The notes below the pieces were generated by a model. It had not been told where the DNA came from. It was given only the letters and a program-made list of their open reading frames with translations, and did not search any database. The position numbers and the translations under genes are program-made. This document shows, piece after piece, positions 54,659 to 63,520 of a DNA stretch of 64,000 nt; the stretch's first letter is position 1, and each line of letters begins with the position of its first letter. Source of the stretch: Anaerobacillus isosaccharinicus (lineage in GTDB: Bacteria; Bacillota; Bacilli; Bacillales; Anaerobacillaceae); assembly GCF_001866075.3 (NCBI RefSeq), contig NZ_CP063356.1, forward strand, positions 3,834,164 to 3,898,163, read 5' to 3'.

Positions 54659-55117
54659 TTAATCCCAATAGTTTTTCATAATTTCAAGGGACCAATCAGG
54701 TTGTATTACTTTTTCTTTTGGTAGAAACTCTTTCATCACGGGCTTTATATCTAATATTGGTGTTTCATTAATACAGTCAAGGCCAAGCACAACTAGTTCT
54801 CTTCCCTCTCTTTTGAGTAATCTAACTGTCGTTAAACCTAATTGATTGGGTCTGTTTTTGCCGCGTTGAGCAAAGATCCCTACTTTTGGAAGGGTTTCGT
54901 TATTCCTAGGGTGTCTTGCTCCTGAAATGATTTTTGTTTTTTCTACCTTATGAAAATAAAATATAATATCTAAATGAGAAAATGAGTCTATTTCGCTTAA
55001 AGCCTCCACTGGAAGTGAGACATCGAGGATTATCTTAGAAATTACGTCTCCCCAGTTATCGTCTTCAATTTTGCATCTATCATTATAAACAATTCCAATT
55101 GGTTTTAGTTCAATCAT
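54659..55117 (-). CDS. TrmO/TsaA-like tRNA m6t6A37 methyltransferase family protein
   Basis: 152 residues of the TsaA/UPF0066 beta-barrel family: LKPIGIVYND, FSHLDIIFYFHK, ARHPRNNETLPKVGIFAQRGKNRPNQLGLTTVRLL, LGLDCINETPILDIKPV. E. coli TrmO N6-methylates t6A37 in tRNAThr using S-adenosylmethionine. The ATG at 55117 follows AGGAAGG and overlaps the upstream amidohydrolase end by 8 bases. Part of a tight minus-strand run of VOC, amidohydrolase, TrmO-like and GNAT genes. Confidence 0.85.
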   Translation of the reverse strand: MIELKPIGIVYNDRCKIEDDNWGDVISKIILDVSLPVEALSEIDSFSHLDIIFYFHKVEKTKIISGARHPRNNETLPKVGIFAQRGKNRPNQLGLTTVRLLKREGRELVVLGLDCINETPILDIKPVMKEFLPKEKVIQPDWSLEIMKNYWD

Positions 55118-55901
55118 TTTTGTTCGCCTTCCTCTCTTTAGAGAGATACCAGTTGACTGCATTTTTAAATAGAATTTTTTCGGCAGCTATTTCATCAACA
55201 GTATTAAAAATCAACTCAATATCTGAATACTGAAAGGGTCTTTTCGCCCTAGTTGAAGGTAAGTCTGTTCCAAACATAAGTGCATCTGGGTTTGCAGCAT
55301 AGATACTCCTAATTGCCTCACCAGCATCAAAATCAATTCTTCCAAATCCAGTTGCCTTCACCTTTACTCCTTTATCTACTAAAGATAAAAGTTGAGAAAA
55401 GCCTGTCTTTGATAGGCCGAGATGATCTATTGAAACTGCAGGGAGTTTTTCAACTGTTGTTGTGATCTCCGCTAAATTTTTTGAATCAATGTATAGTTCC
55501 GAATGCCAGTTCACTAATTCGTGGACTCTTCTCGCGAAATAGTCCAAACGAGAAATAGATTCCGAACCTCCTCTATTAACATTAAACCGAAGTGCTCTAA
55601 CCCCTACCTTATCAAGTGTAATAATGACATCGTCTGGTGTATTGTATGGTAACTGGGTAACCCCGACAAAACTGTCTCCTAGAATTTTTAATGCATTCAT
55701 TAAATAGGTTTGATCAAAGCCTTGAAAAGAACCCGATACAATTGCTCCACCAATTACATTTAAGTTTGTAATGCTTTTTAAATAGTCTTCACACGGATAA
55801 TAATCAGGTACATATCCATCATTAGGAATTAACGGAAAGCCCCTATCAATAATGTGTAAGTGTGAATCAAATAATTTTATGCAAGAAATAAACTTCTCCA
55901 T
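55110..55901 (-). CDS. Amidohydrolase-family (TIM-barrel) metal hydrolase
   Basis: 263 residues of the amidohydrolase-2 family: metal motif FDSHLHIID, ALRFNVNRGG, SIDHLGLSK, and MFGTDLPSTRAKRPF with the conserved Asp. Members hydrolyse lactones or decarboxylate aromatic acids. The ATG at 55901 is chosen (GGAGAAGTAGGA upstream); the VOC gene's stop is 2 bases inside the gap, so the two are coupled. Confidence 0.82.
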   Translation of the reverse strand: MEKFISCIKLFDSHLHIIDRGFPLIPNDGYVPDYYPCEDYLKSITNLNVIGGAIVSGSFQGFDQTYLMNALKILGDSFVGVTQLPYNTPDDVIITLDKVGVRALRFNVNRGGSESISRLDYFARRVHELVNWHSELYIDSKNLAEITTTVEKLPAVSIDHLGLSKTGFSQLLSLVDKGVKVKATGFGRIDFDAGEAIRSIYAANPDALMFGTDLPSTRAKRPFQYSDIELIFNTVDEIAAEKILFKNAVNWYLSKERKANKND

Positions 55902-55903
55902 TC

Positions 55904-56275
55904 CTACTTCTCCCACTCTAATAGCTCAATTCTATTTCCAAAAGGATCATTAATATAAATCCTATTAACGCCAGGAAGATTTCGATCGACAATATAGTCG
56001 ATTCCATTTACATTTAGATGCCTCTTCAATTCCTCAATGTTTTCAATCTCAAATGCAGGATGTGCTTTTTTAGCTGGGGTAAAAGGCTCTTCTATGCCAA
56101 TGTGGATTTGGCTATTTGCAAATTGGAACCAAACACCGCCACGTTTTTTAAGTTCCTCAGGTTTTTCGATTTCTGTTAAACAGAGAATTCCTTGAAAAAA
56201 CTCCCTTGCTTTTTCTTCTGATCCCTTTGGTGCTGCAAGCTGAACGTGATCAATTGTTTTAAAGCTAAATGACAT
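55904..56275 (-). CDS. VOC-family (glyoxalase/dioxygenase-fold) protein
   Basis: 123 residues, one VOC module: IDHVQLAAPKGSEEKAREFF at the start, GVWFQFANSQIHIGIEEP in the middle and IYINDPFGNRIELLEW at the end; metal ligands would be His11, His near residue 54 and Glu118. Reaction unknown. The ATG at 56275 has GGAGTGA upstream. First gene of the minus-strand operon, divergent from the LysR gene. Confidence 0.85.
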   Translation of the reverse strand: MSFSFKTIDHVQLAAPKGSEEKAREFFQGILCLTEIEKPEELKKRGGVWFQFANSQIHIGIEEPFTPAKKAHPAFEIENIEELKRHLNVNGIDYIVDRNLPGVNRIYINDPFGNRIELLEWEK

Positions 56276-56396
56276 GATCATCACTCCAATTTAATTTACT
56301 TGTATGGTCAATTTAAGTATATTAAATATAGATCTATAAGGATAATACTGATTTTTTATATGAAATGATAAGTAAAACTTATATACGGAGGTTTAT

Positions 56397-57245
56397 ATGA
56401 AAGTTGATGATTATAAATTGTTAGTAACGATTAAAAATGTGGGCACGATTCGAGGAGCTGCAAAAGAACTACTGATTTCACAGCCTGCAATAAGTCAACG
56501 GTTAAAACAAATTGAGGAACAGTGGGATGATACGATATTTATTAGAACCCACAAAAACGTTATTGTGACACCAGTTGGAGAAAAAATTATTGCCTTTGGA
56601 GAACAATTGATTAAAGGGGAAGAAAAGTTACTAGACGATATTTCAAAAATCTCAACTGCTGTAACTGGCAGGCTTTCACTCGGAGTGTCTTCTGTAGTAG
56701 GTCAATATTTATTACCAAAAATTCTTGAAAATTATATTAATCATTTTCCTGATGTTAAAATCGAGTTATTTACTAGTTTAAGCCAAACTTTAAGGAATTC
56801 TATGACCAATTTTCATTTATTAATCGTTCGTGGAGAAAAGATAAATGGGATGCACTGTATAGAGCTTTTTTCTGATCGGCTATTTTTAATTGATAAAAAA
56901 ACGGTAAATAAACAAACGAAAGAAAAAATATTAGTTGAATTTCAAAGTGACCCGAGTCTCCATTCCATGGTTGACGAATGGTTTATTCAACACCCTGACA
57001 TGAAGCCATCTCGTAAATTAAAGGTTGATCAAATTGAAACATGTAAGCAACTGATGTCACATGGGATTGGTATGGCGGTGTTACCCGAAATTGCCATAAA
57101 CGATCTAGATCCAGAGCAATATTCGCTTCAACCTCTTATAGTAGAAAATCAACCTTTAACTAGGAAAACATGGCTCTGTTATACAGATGCTGCAAAAGAG
57201 CTACCACAGGTTAGAGCATTTCTTAATATGTTTGTAGAAGCATGA
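56397..57245 (+). CDS. LysR-family transcriptional regulator
   Basis: 282 residues. The winged HTH (1-60) reads YKLLVTIKNVGTIRGAAKEL and SQPAISQRLKQIEEQW; the effector domain follows (GRLSLGVSSVVGQYLLPKIL, GIGMAVLPEIAI). It is divergent from the VOC-amidohydrolase operon with 121 bases between, the classic LysR arrangement, so it probably controls that operon and itself. GGAGG precedes the ATG. Confidence 0.9.
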   Translation: MKVDDYKLLVTIKNVGTIRGAAKELLISQPAISQRLKQIEEQWDDTIFIRTHKNVIVTPVGEKIIAFGEQLIKGEEKLLDDISKISTAVTGRLSLGVSSVVGQYLLPKILENYINHFPDVKIELFTSLSQTLRNSMTNFHLLIVRGEKINGMHCIELFSDRLFLIDKKTVNKQTKEKILVEFQSDPSLHSMVDEWFIQHPDMKPSRKLKVDQIETCKQLMSHGIGMAVLPEIAINDLDPEQYSLQPLIVENQPLTRKTWLCYTDAAKELPQVRAFLNMFVEA

Positions 57246-57262
57246 ATTTTCCGGTGAAAATA

Positions 57263-57290
57263 AAAATAGCCCATTCAAGGGCTATTTTTT
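57263..57290. terminator. Bidirectional terminator
   Basis: Perfect 10-bp stem AAAATAGCCC / GGGCTATTTT between the convergent LysR and dehydrogenase genes, T-rich both ways. Confidence 0.9.
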
Positions 57291-57299
57291 AATTAGCTT

Positions 57300-58232
57300 T
57301 TAAAAACCTTTTTTTACATCTACTTTATTATTAAGAGGCTTATTTTCTTCGATGTTTTTAAGGGTTTCGATAAAGCAATCAACAGCTTCATTCGGTGTAG
57401 TAACCGCTGAAATATGAGGGGTAATGGAAACTTTTGAATGATTCCATAATGGGTTATCCTCTGGGAGTGGCTCATATGTAAAGACATCAAGTACTGCAAA
57501 TTTTACTCGGGCTTCATTTAAAGCTTTTAGCAAAGCTTCCTCATCCAATGAAGCTCCTCTTCCAACATTAATAAAGCCTACATTTGATAACTCGTTAAAG
57601 AAGTTATGATTAAACATTCCTTCTGTTTGTTCGGTTAAAGGTAAGGTATTAATGACATAATTCATTTGACTTAGCTGTGATAGATGATCATCAACACGTA
57701 TTACCTCTTTAAAGAACTCTTTTTCTTGCCCGCTTAATGACACCCCATAAACGTCTACTCCAAACGAAGAAAGTACTTTAGCCGTTTTCTGACCAATTTC
57801 TCCAGTTCCATAAATCAGTACTTTTTGTTCGCTTAACAATCTTGGCGTTATTTGTTTCCAATTGTGTTGTGTCTGTAGTTCTTGAAACTGATCGTGAAAC
57901 TGTAAATCTTTTAATATGTAACTTATGCAATATTCAGCAATTCTCTGCCCAAAAGAACAAATCGTTCTTGTTAATAATACCCTCTCATCCCATTCTTTTT
58001 TAAATAGGAACTTATCAACACCTGCACCAAGAGAGTGAACCCATTTTAAACGACTATAATCAAAGTTAGATTTCATATTAAAGGCTAAAAAAGCATCAGC
58101 CCAAACTAGATCATCAGGAGTTACCTCATCCTCTACTAAGTAGCGGAAGTTTTTTTGTAAACCATTACTTTCGATAAGTTTTTGAATTTCTTTGTACATA
58201 GGACTCACAACTACAATATTTGCTATCTCCAT
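57300..58232 (-). CDS. D-2-hydroxyacid dehydrogenase, NAD-dependent
   Basis: 310 residues with NAD site VLIYGTGEIGQKTAKVLSSFG, substrate-binding Arg in NVGRGASLDEEAL, and catalytic Glu/His in DVFTYEPLPEDNPLW and SITPHISAVT. The N-terminal half is divergent (FLAFNMKSNFDYSRLKWVHSLGAGVDKF), typical of the GhrA-like branch. It reduces 2-keto acids. A GAGAGTG site precedes the ATG. Confidence 0.88.
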   Translation of the reverse strand: MEIANIVVVSPMYKEIQKLIESNGLQKNFRYLVEDEVTPDDLVWADAFLAFNMKSNFDYSRLKWVHSLGAGVDKFLFKKEWDERVLLTRTICSFGQRIAEYCISYILKDLQFHDQFQELQTQHNWKQITPRLLSEQKVLIYGTGEIGQKTAKVLSSFGVDVYGVSLSGQEKEFFKEVIRVDDHLSQLSQMNYVINTLPLTEQTEGMFNHNFFNELSNVGFINVGRGASLDEEALLKALNEARVKFAVLDVFTYEPLPEDNPLWNHSKVSITPHISAVTTPNEAVDCFIETLKNIEENKPLNNKVDVKKGF

Positions 58233-58595
58233 TTTTTCACTCTCCTTTTCCTTTTATCAATCTAATTTGTCATTATATTCTATCATAAAACTAATTTTTT
58301 TAAGACAAAAAAGACGTACCTTAGCGTTTCAGTGGTACGCCAACTTAAATATTTTTTTATCTCATTGGGATCAACAATTTGTACGGTTTTTTACTATATA
58401 AATTAAAAATTGGTACTAACATATAAATTTTCATATGATAAATTAATAGTAGTGGAGGTTTTTGTTATCTACCTCAAATAGGTAGAAAGATAGGTAAAGA
58501 AGAGGAGATTGGGCTTAATCGTGGTGATCATAATCTGCACTCATTATGACTTTCAAATTAAATTCAAGCTAAAAATAAACTCGTGAAATGAACGT
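58233..58595. other. Intergenic region without a recognisable gene
   Basis: 363 AT-rich bases. A hairpin CGTACC / GGTACG (58315-58338) with a T run on the minus strand could be a terminator for the coiled-coil gene or a lost gene. The remainder has only very short frames without start signals. Confidence 0.6.
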
Positions 58596-58997
58596 TTACT
58601 GAGATGATGCTTCTGTTCTAGCTTCAACATCAAATAATCTTTGATTTAAGACTTTTATTTGACTGTCCTTTTGCTCTCCTTGCCTTTTTACATGAAGTAA
58701 CATCCCAACAATGGTTTCTTCTTGGTGATGTTCAATTCGTAGTACTGTACTTTTAATTTCATTCACATCAAACCTTAAATGTTAAATGTCTATTTTTACA
58801 TTACTAATATCCTCTTTCAGGTTATGGATGTCAGCTTTTACATTACTCATATCCTCTTTTAGGTTTTCGATGTCTACCTTCATGGTACTTATATCTTTTC
58901 TCATATCTTTCAATTCAAACTTAATATCATTTAACTGAATATCCGCTTTTGCTTGTCCTTCTAGTATTTTAATAAGTAACTCTTCCACAAATATCAC
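58596..58997 (-). pseudogene. Coiled-coil protein gene interrupted by an in-frame stop
   Basis: The first 71 codons give MIFVEELLIKILEGQAKADI and a repeating coiled coil in which DIENLKED, DMSNVKAD, DIHNLKED and DISNVKID follow one another in 7-residue periods. A TAA (58784-58782) ends this frame, but the same frame stays open for 61 more codons (RFDVNEIKSTVLRIEHHQEE, then VKRQGEQKDSQIKVLNQRLF), continuing the coiled-coil style to a TAA at 58596. Either a point mutation broke one ~133-residue gene, or only the shorter form is used. GGAGGTGA precedes the ATG. Function unknown. Confidence 0.65.
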
Positions 58998-59070
58998 CTC
59001 CTTTTTTTGTTATTATAGCGTGAATTTTAAAGTGAATAACTAACTTATTTTTTGATTTTGCTTACAAAAA

Positions 59071-59098
59071 AAAAGAAACTCTTCAAAGAGTTCCTTTT
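59071..59098 (-). terminator. Terminator of the Dabb gene
   Basis: Minus-strand stem GGAACTCTT / AAGAGTTTC with a very short loop and a T run. Confidence 0.85.
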
Positions 59099-59106
59099 TG
59101 TAATCC

Positions 59107-59397
59107 TTAAATTTCAATATCGACACCAACACTGTCTAATCGCCCAACTTCTTTAATGTAAGCTGCAATTGCTTGGTGTTCTTCATTTACAACATATGCA
59201 TCTAAAGCTGCTAGGTCTTCAAAGCGAACTAGTAGCATCACTTGAAATTCTTTATTTCGATCGCCAATGTTAATCCCTGCTTGAAGGTCAACAATGCCTG
59301 GAAGCTTATTTAAAGTTTTAAATCTAGTAACTACTTCCTGCAATTGTTCTTGTGTAGTTGTTTCAGCAAATTTTATCAGTACGGTACGTTGGATCAT
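59107..59397 (-). CDS. Dabb (stress-responsive A/B barrel) protein
   Basis: 96 residues of the dimeric alpha-beta barrel family: QRTVLIKFAETTTQEQLQEV, GIVDLQAGINIGDR, QVMLLVRFEDLAALDAYV, EEHQAIAAYI. Family members range from polyketide cyclases to stress proteins; no activity can be assigned. Single gene closed by a terminator. Confidence 0.85.
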   Translation of the reverse strand: MIQRTVLIKFAETTTQEQLQEVVTRFKTLNKLPGIVDLQAGINIGDRNKEFQVMLLVRFEDLAALDAYVVNEEHQAIAAYIKEVGRLDSVGVDIEI

Positions 59398-59473
59398 ATG
59401 AAGTCCTCATTTCTAATTGTTATAAGATAAAATCTATTTTATCTAGCTAATTTTGAAAATGCAATCTTTTTAA

Positions 59474-60394
59474 CTAGGACGAATAGTGTATCAAATCTTT
59501 TAATGCCGTTTCTAAATCAGTATATTTGAACGTAAAACCACTGGCTTGTAATTTCTTTGGAATGCAGTTTCTTCCTGTTAGAGCTAAACTTGGTTCAGTT
59601 TGCATAAATGCATAAGCGCCTAACCAGACAAATGGAGTTGGTGCCGGTAGCGTCCACCCCTTACCCATTACATCTCTTAGTGTTTTCATAAACTCTTTAT
59701 TTGTAATAGGCGTGGGACTTGTTGCATTAAAAATTCCTTCGTATTTGTTGTTCTCAATTGCAGTTAGAAACATTTCGTTTAGGTCGTCAATATGTAACCA
59801 ACTAATATATTGTTTTCCAGACCCTACCGTACCTCCAAGGTTAAGCTTAGTTAGTTTTTTCAGTGGCTCGAGGGCACCTCCATTTTTACCTAAGGCAAAC
59901 CCAATTCTTAAGAGAACTTGGCGTGTAGAAGAAAATGTTTGTCTGAAAAATTCCTCTTCCCACTGCTGGCAAACATCTACAGAGAACCCTGATCCATGGG
60001 GAGCTTCTTCATGGCAAACTTCCTTTGTGTCACCAAAAATGGCTAATGAACCCGCTTGTACAATTACTTCAGGAGGGTGTTCACATTTGCGAATTGCTTC
60101 ATCTAAAACTTTCACCGAATTTAACCTAGAAGAGATAATTTCTTTTTTATTTTTCTTCGTGTAAATACAATTGACACTTTTGCCAGTGAAATTCACAATC
60201 GCATAACTGCCATCAATTTCATTCGCCCACTCACCTAAACAAACTCCATCCCATTGAATATATTTTATTGGAAGATCAGAATGCTTAACGGTTCTCGATA
60301 AAATGACTACTTGATAGCCCTTGTTTGATAAAAATTCAGCCAAAGCTGTTCCTAAAAAGCCTGATCCACCTGCAAGAATAATTTTTCTGCTCAT
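59474..60394 (-). CDS. TIGR01777-family NAD(P)-dependent epimerase-like protein
   Basis: 306 residues of extended SDR type. Nucleotide site IILAGGSGFLGTALAEFLSNKG, VNFTGKSVNCIYTKKNKKEI, SWLHIDDLNEMFLTAIEN, and the C-terminal DUF1731 segment GRNCIPKKLQASGFTFKYTDLETALKDLI. Related to YfhF and cell-division inhibitor SulA-named proteins in databases; biochemical role not known. ATG at 60394 preferred over TTG at 60397. Confidence 0.88.
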   Translation of the reverse strand: MSRKIILAGGSGFLGTALAEFLSNKGYQVVILSRTVKHSDLPIKYIQWDGVCLGEWANEIDGSYAIVNFTGKSVNCIYTKKNKKEIISSRLNSVKVLDEAIRKCEHPPEVIVQAGSLAIFGDTKEVCHEEAPHGSGFSVDVCQQWEEEFFRQTFSSTRQVLLRIGFALGKNGGALEPLKKLTKLNLGGTVGSGKQYISWLHIDDLNEMFLTAIENNKYEGIFNATSPTPITNKEFMKTLRDVMGKGWTLPAPTPFVWLGAYAFMQTEPSLALTGRNCIPKKLQASGFTFKYTDLETALKDLIHYSS

Positions 60395-60426
60395 CAAACC
60401 ACAACCTTCCTAGTTAAATACAAAAC

Positions 60427-61500
60427 TTAAAGATCGATCACACGACCTTTTTCACTAGACTCTCTAACTGCATCGAGGATCACTTGCACCTTGTAGCCGG
60501 TTTCAAATGAAGGAAGATAATCTGAAACTTCGTGCTCGTCTACCGCATGATAAACTGCGTCTAATGAACGATAAAAAGCGTTGTAGTAACGTGCAGCTAC
60601 ATCACTCATTCCAACTGGAATTACTAGGTCTGGTAGCAAATCAATCTCGTTAAGGGGATGATTGCCAATTCCAACAAAGACTTTTTTATCATCCGTCATA
60701 ATTAAACTACCTTCTGTTCCAAAAATTTCAAACTGCCAGCCTTGAGAATGTCTAGTCGTACTAGTTAGACCTAGGGAAAATGTTGTTTTACCGGCGAATG
60801 TCCCGAATGTTTGAAACGCATCATCGGCTGTTCGGATGTCTTTTTCTCCAGTCTCGTCAACATACTCAGGGCAATGAGTAGATAATTGACCGCTAATTGA
60901 TTTTATTTCGTCATCAACCCACCATAAAAGCGAATCAAACATGTGGGACCCAATCGCACCAAGCATACCTCCAGCCTGATCTTTTTGACCAAGCCAACCT
61001 CGCCTACTAGTAACCGCCCTTTCATAGCCTGGAAAGCTCGTTGTATAATTGACATGAAGCAGTTTACCGAGCTGTCCACTTGAGACAATTTCCTTTATCT
61101 TTTGTCTAGCTGGTAAAAATCGAAATTCAAAATTGATCAAACCAAGTTTTTTTGCCCTATCGCGAGCTTCAATCATTTCAGCTGCTTCTTTTGCATGATA
61201 AGCAAATGGTTTCTCGCACAGTACATCAAGTCCATGCTCATATGCTTCTAAGACCATTTCATGATGTAATAATGGAGCTGAGGCTATGGAAACTAAGTCT
61301 AGATCTTCGGTTTCTAGCATCTCTTTCCAGTCACTATAAACACGTTCTATACCAGTTTCTTCTTTCAGTTCGTTTATTCGACCTCTCCCGACACTTGCTA
61401 AGGAAACAACTTCAAAGCCATGATGAGATTTCATCATCGGCGCATGTACTTTTGCACCAAATCCTCCACCAATTATACCAACTCGAATTTTTTTGTTCAT
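60427..61500 (-). CDS. Gfo/Idh/MocA-family oxidoreductase
   Basis: 357 residues. N-terminal Rossmann domain VGIIGGGFGAKVHAPMM, catalytic Lys in the DVLCEKPFA motif, and a C-terminal alpha/beta domain with GGMLGAIGSHMFDSLLWW, the conserved His. Members oxidise or rearrange sugars and inositols using NAD(P). AGGAG lies before the ATG. It follows pepF by 36 bases on the same strand. Confidence 0.88.
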   Translation of the reverse strand: MNKKIRVGIIGGGFGAKVHAPMMKSHHGFEVVSLASVGRGRINELKEETGIERVYSDWKEMLETEDLDLVSIASAPLLHHEMVLEAYEHGLDVLCEKPFAYHAKEAAEMIEARDRAKKLGLINFEFRFLPARQKIKEIVSSGQLGKLLHVNYTTSFPGYERAVTSRRGWLGQKDQAGGMLGAIGSHMFDSLLWWVDDEIKSISGQLSTHCPEYVDETGEKDIRTADDAFQTFGTFAGKTTFSLGLTSTTRHSQGWQFEIFGTEGSLIMTDDKKVFVGIGNHPLNEIDLLPDLVIPVGMSDVAARYYNAFYRSLDAVYHAVDEHEVSDYLPSFETGYKVQVILDAVRESSEKGRVIDL

Positions 61501-61536
61501 CTGAAAGCTCCTTCTTCTATACTATTGTCAATTCTT

Positions 61537-63345
61537 CTATTCTTCTAAAAAGCTCTTTTCCAATTCGTCTACTAGTGAGCCAACATAGGCGACCGCTTTT
61601 CGAATCGGTTCGGGGTTAGACATGTCAACTCCTGCCATTTTCATTAATTCTAGTGGCTTCTTCGTGCCTCCTGCTTTAAGTACTTCAATCCAACGGTCTG
61701 CTGCTGGCTTTCCTTTTTCTAGGATCATTTGTGCAACAGTTGTCGATGCTGTTAAACCAGCCGCATAAGTATATGGATATAAACCCATGTAATAGTGCGG
61801 TTGACGCATCCACGTAAGGCGTGCCCCTTCATCAATTCTAACAGTGTCACCCCAGAAGTTACTTAGAACCTCTCCTTTTAAAGTCGATAACACATGAGCT
61901 GTTATTGGCTTTTTAGCCTCAGCATGATGATATACACGTCTTTGCATTTCTGCTTCTAAAAGGTGGGTAACAAAATTATGATAATATGTTCCTAATACTT
62001 GGACAATCACGGCACGTCTCATTCGAACATCAGTAGCCTTAGCTAACAAGGAATGGCTTAATAGCATTTCATTCAATGTGGAAGGAGCTTCAATGAAGTA
62101 CTTTGATGGTCTTGTATTATGGATTCGCTGATAACGATTTGCAAGGACAAAGTGACCAGCATGACCAAGTTCATGGGCTAATGTAAAAGCAGAACGCATT
62201 TTTCCAGACCAAGTCATTAAAATATATGGATGGACTCCGTATGGACTTGAACAAAATGCACCACTTCGTTTACCAATTGTGTCAGCGTAATCAACCCAAC
62301 GATCGTTGATAGCTGTTTCCATCGCTTCCATATATTCGGGTCCCATTACTTCTAGAGCTTCCAGTACTGCAGTAGAAGCTTCTTCAAAAGTAACCGTTTG
62401 GTTATAATCTGGGTCAATCGGTGCTTTTAAGTCACATAACAACATTTCGTCTAAACCCAGAACTCGCTTTTTTAATTTGGCAAGGCGTCTCATATGTGGT
62501 GCTAATTCAGTTTGAATAATATTTAAAATATTGTTATACATTTCAGATGTAACTTGTTGAGGCTGCAATAGCATTTCTTCAACAGAGTTGTAGTTACGTA
62601 GACGTGACAATACGACTTGTTTTTTTACTTCTGTTGCATATGTTGCAGCAAATGTATTTTTATATTTATTTAATGTTTTGGTGAATGAAGCGTATGCCTG
62701 TCTTCTCTCATTAGTATGGGAAGATTGCTCATAACGAGTTTCATATAAAGCAAATGATACCGGTGCTTCCTCACCGTTTTCATCAATAATTGGCTCAAAT
62801 TCCATATCAGATGTTTTACTTCGAGAGTAAATCATGAACGGACTCTCCAAAACTTCACCTAACGAAGCGAGTACTGTTTCCGTTTCTTGTGATAGTTGAT
62901 GAGCTTTTGCTTCCATCAATTCTAGTAAGGTTTTGCGGTATGTTTCTAAAGCTTTTTCCATAAGAAGGTATTCAGCTATCCTACCTTCTGGTAATGCTAA
63001 AATTTCAGCATGAATGAAAGAGACGTCAGCATTCATCCTCGCAACAACAGCGGTTAGATTACTTAAATTTGCTTGATAAAGTGAGTTCGTTCCATCTTCT
63101 GAAGAACGTAAGTATACGTATGTACTGACCCGAACCGTCCTTAGTTGAAGTTTTTCATAGGCTGCAAGACAAGCTAATAAAACCTCTGCACCTTCAGCTA
63201 GACGACCTCTATATGTTGTTACTTCATTTATGTCGTTCCCTAATAGAGCTAATTCTTCTTCCCAAGCTTCATTGGAAGTGAAGAGTTCATCTAAATTCCA
63301 CGTTTGTTCACTAGGTACCTCACTACGAGTTAATCGTTTTGACAT
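61537..63345 (-). CDS. pepF: Oligoendopeptidase F
   Basis: 602 residues, full length, M3B family. Zinc motif His391-Glu392-x-x-His395 (LAHELGHAGHF), with the third ligand Glu in YFIEAPSTLNEMLL. The conserved C-terminal YMGLYPYTYAAGLTASTTVA forms the substrate pocket. Cytoplasmic hydrolysis of 7-17-residue peptides. The ATG is preceded by GGGAGATGAG. Confidence 0.93.
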   Translation of the reverse strand: MSKRLTRSEVPSEQTWNLDELFTSNEAWEEELALLGNDINEVTTYRGRLAEGAEVLLACLAAYEKLQLRTVRVSTYVYLRSSEDGTNSLYQANLSNLTAVVARMNADVSFIHAEILALPEGRIAEYLLMEKALETYRKTLLELMEAKAHQLSQETETVLASLGEVLESPFMIYSRSKTSDMEFEPIIDENGEEAPVSFALYETRYEQSSHTNERRQAYASFTKTLNKYKNTFAATYATEVKKQVVLSRLRNYNSVEEMLLQPQQVTSEMYNNILNIIQTELAPHMRRLAKLKKRVLGLDEMLLCDLKAPIDPDYNQTVTFEEASTAVLEALEVMGPEYMEAMETAINDRWVDYADTIGKRSGAFCSSPYGVHPYILMTWSGKMRSAFTLAHELGHAGHFVLANRYQRIHNTRPSKYFIEAPSTLNEMLLSHSLLAKATDVRMRRAVIVQVLGTYYHNFVTHLLEAEMQRRVYHHAEAKKPITAHVLSTLKGEVLSNFWGDTVRIDEGARLTWMRQPHYYMGLYPYTYAAGLTASTTVAQMILEKGKPAADRWIEVLKAGGTKKPLELMKMAGVDMSNPEPIRKAVAYVGSLVDELEKSFLEE

Positions 63346-63486
63346 CTTTTTCTCATCTCCCAGTGTTCATTTTAGTTAGGTATTTCGATAATCGAAATTA
63401 TGATTATTATACCCTTTCTGAAAAGGCAAGGAAAGAAATGTGAATAGAGACTTTAATAGGTGAACAGTAAAGTTAGATCGACAAGT

Positions 63487-63516
63487 AAAAAACGCAGTCA
63501 AATGTCTGCGTTTTTT
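63487..63516 (-). terminator. Terminator of the methyltransferase gene
   Basis: Stem AAAACGCAG / CTGCGTTTT between the methyltransferase and pepF, T-rich in both directions. Confidence 0.8.
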
Positions 63517-63520
63517 CAGA

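Noticed and set aside
58315-58338. CGTACC/GGTACG hairpin as a promoter operator.
   Set aside because: A minus-strand T run follows, so a terminator is more likely; no gene start is near.
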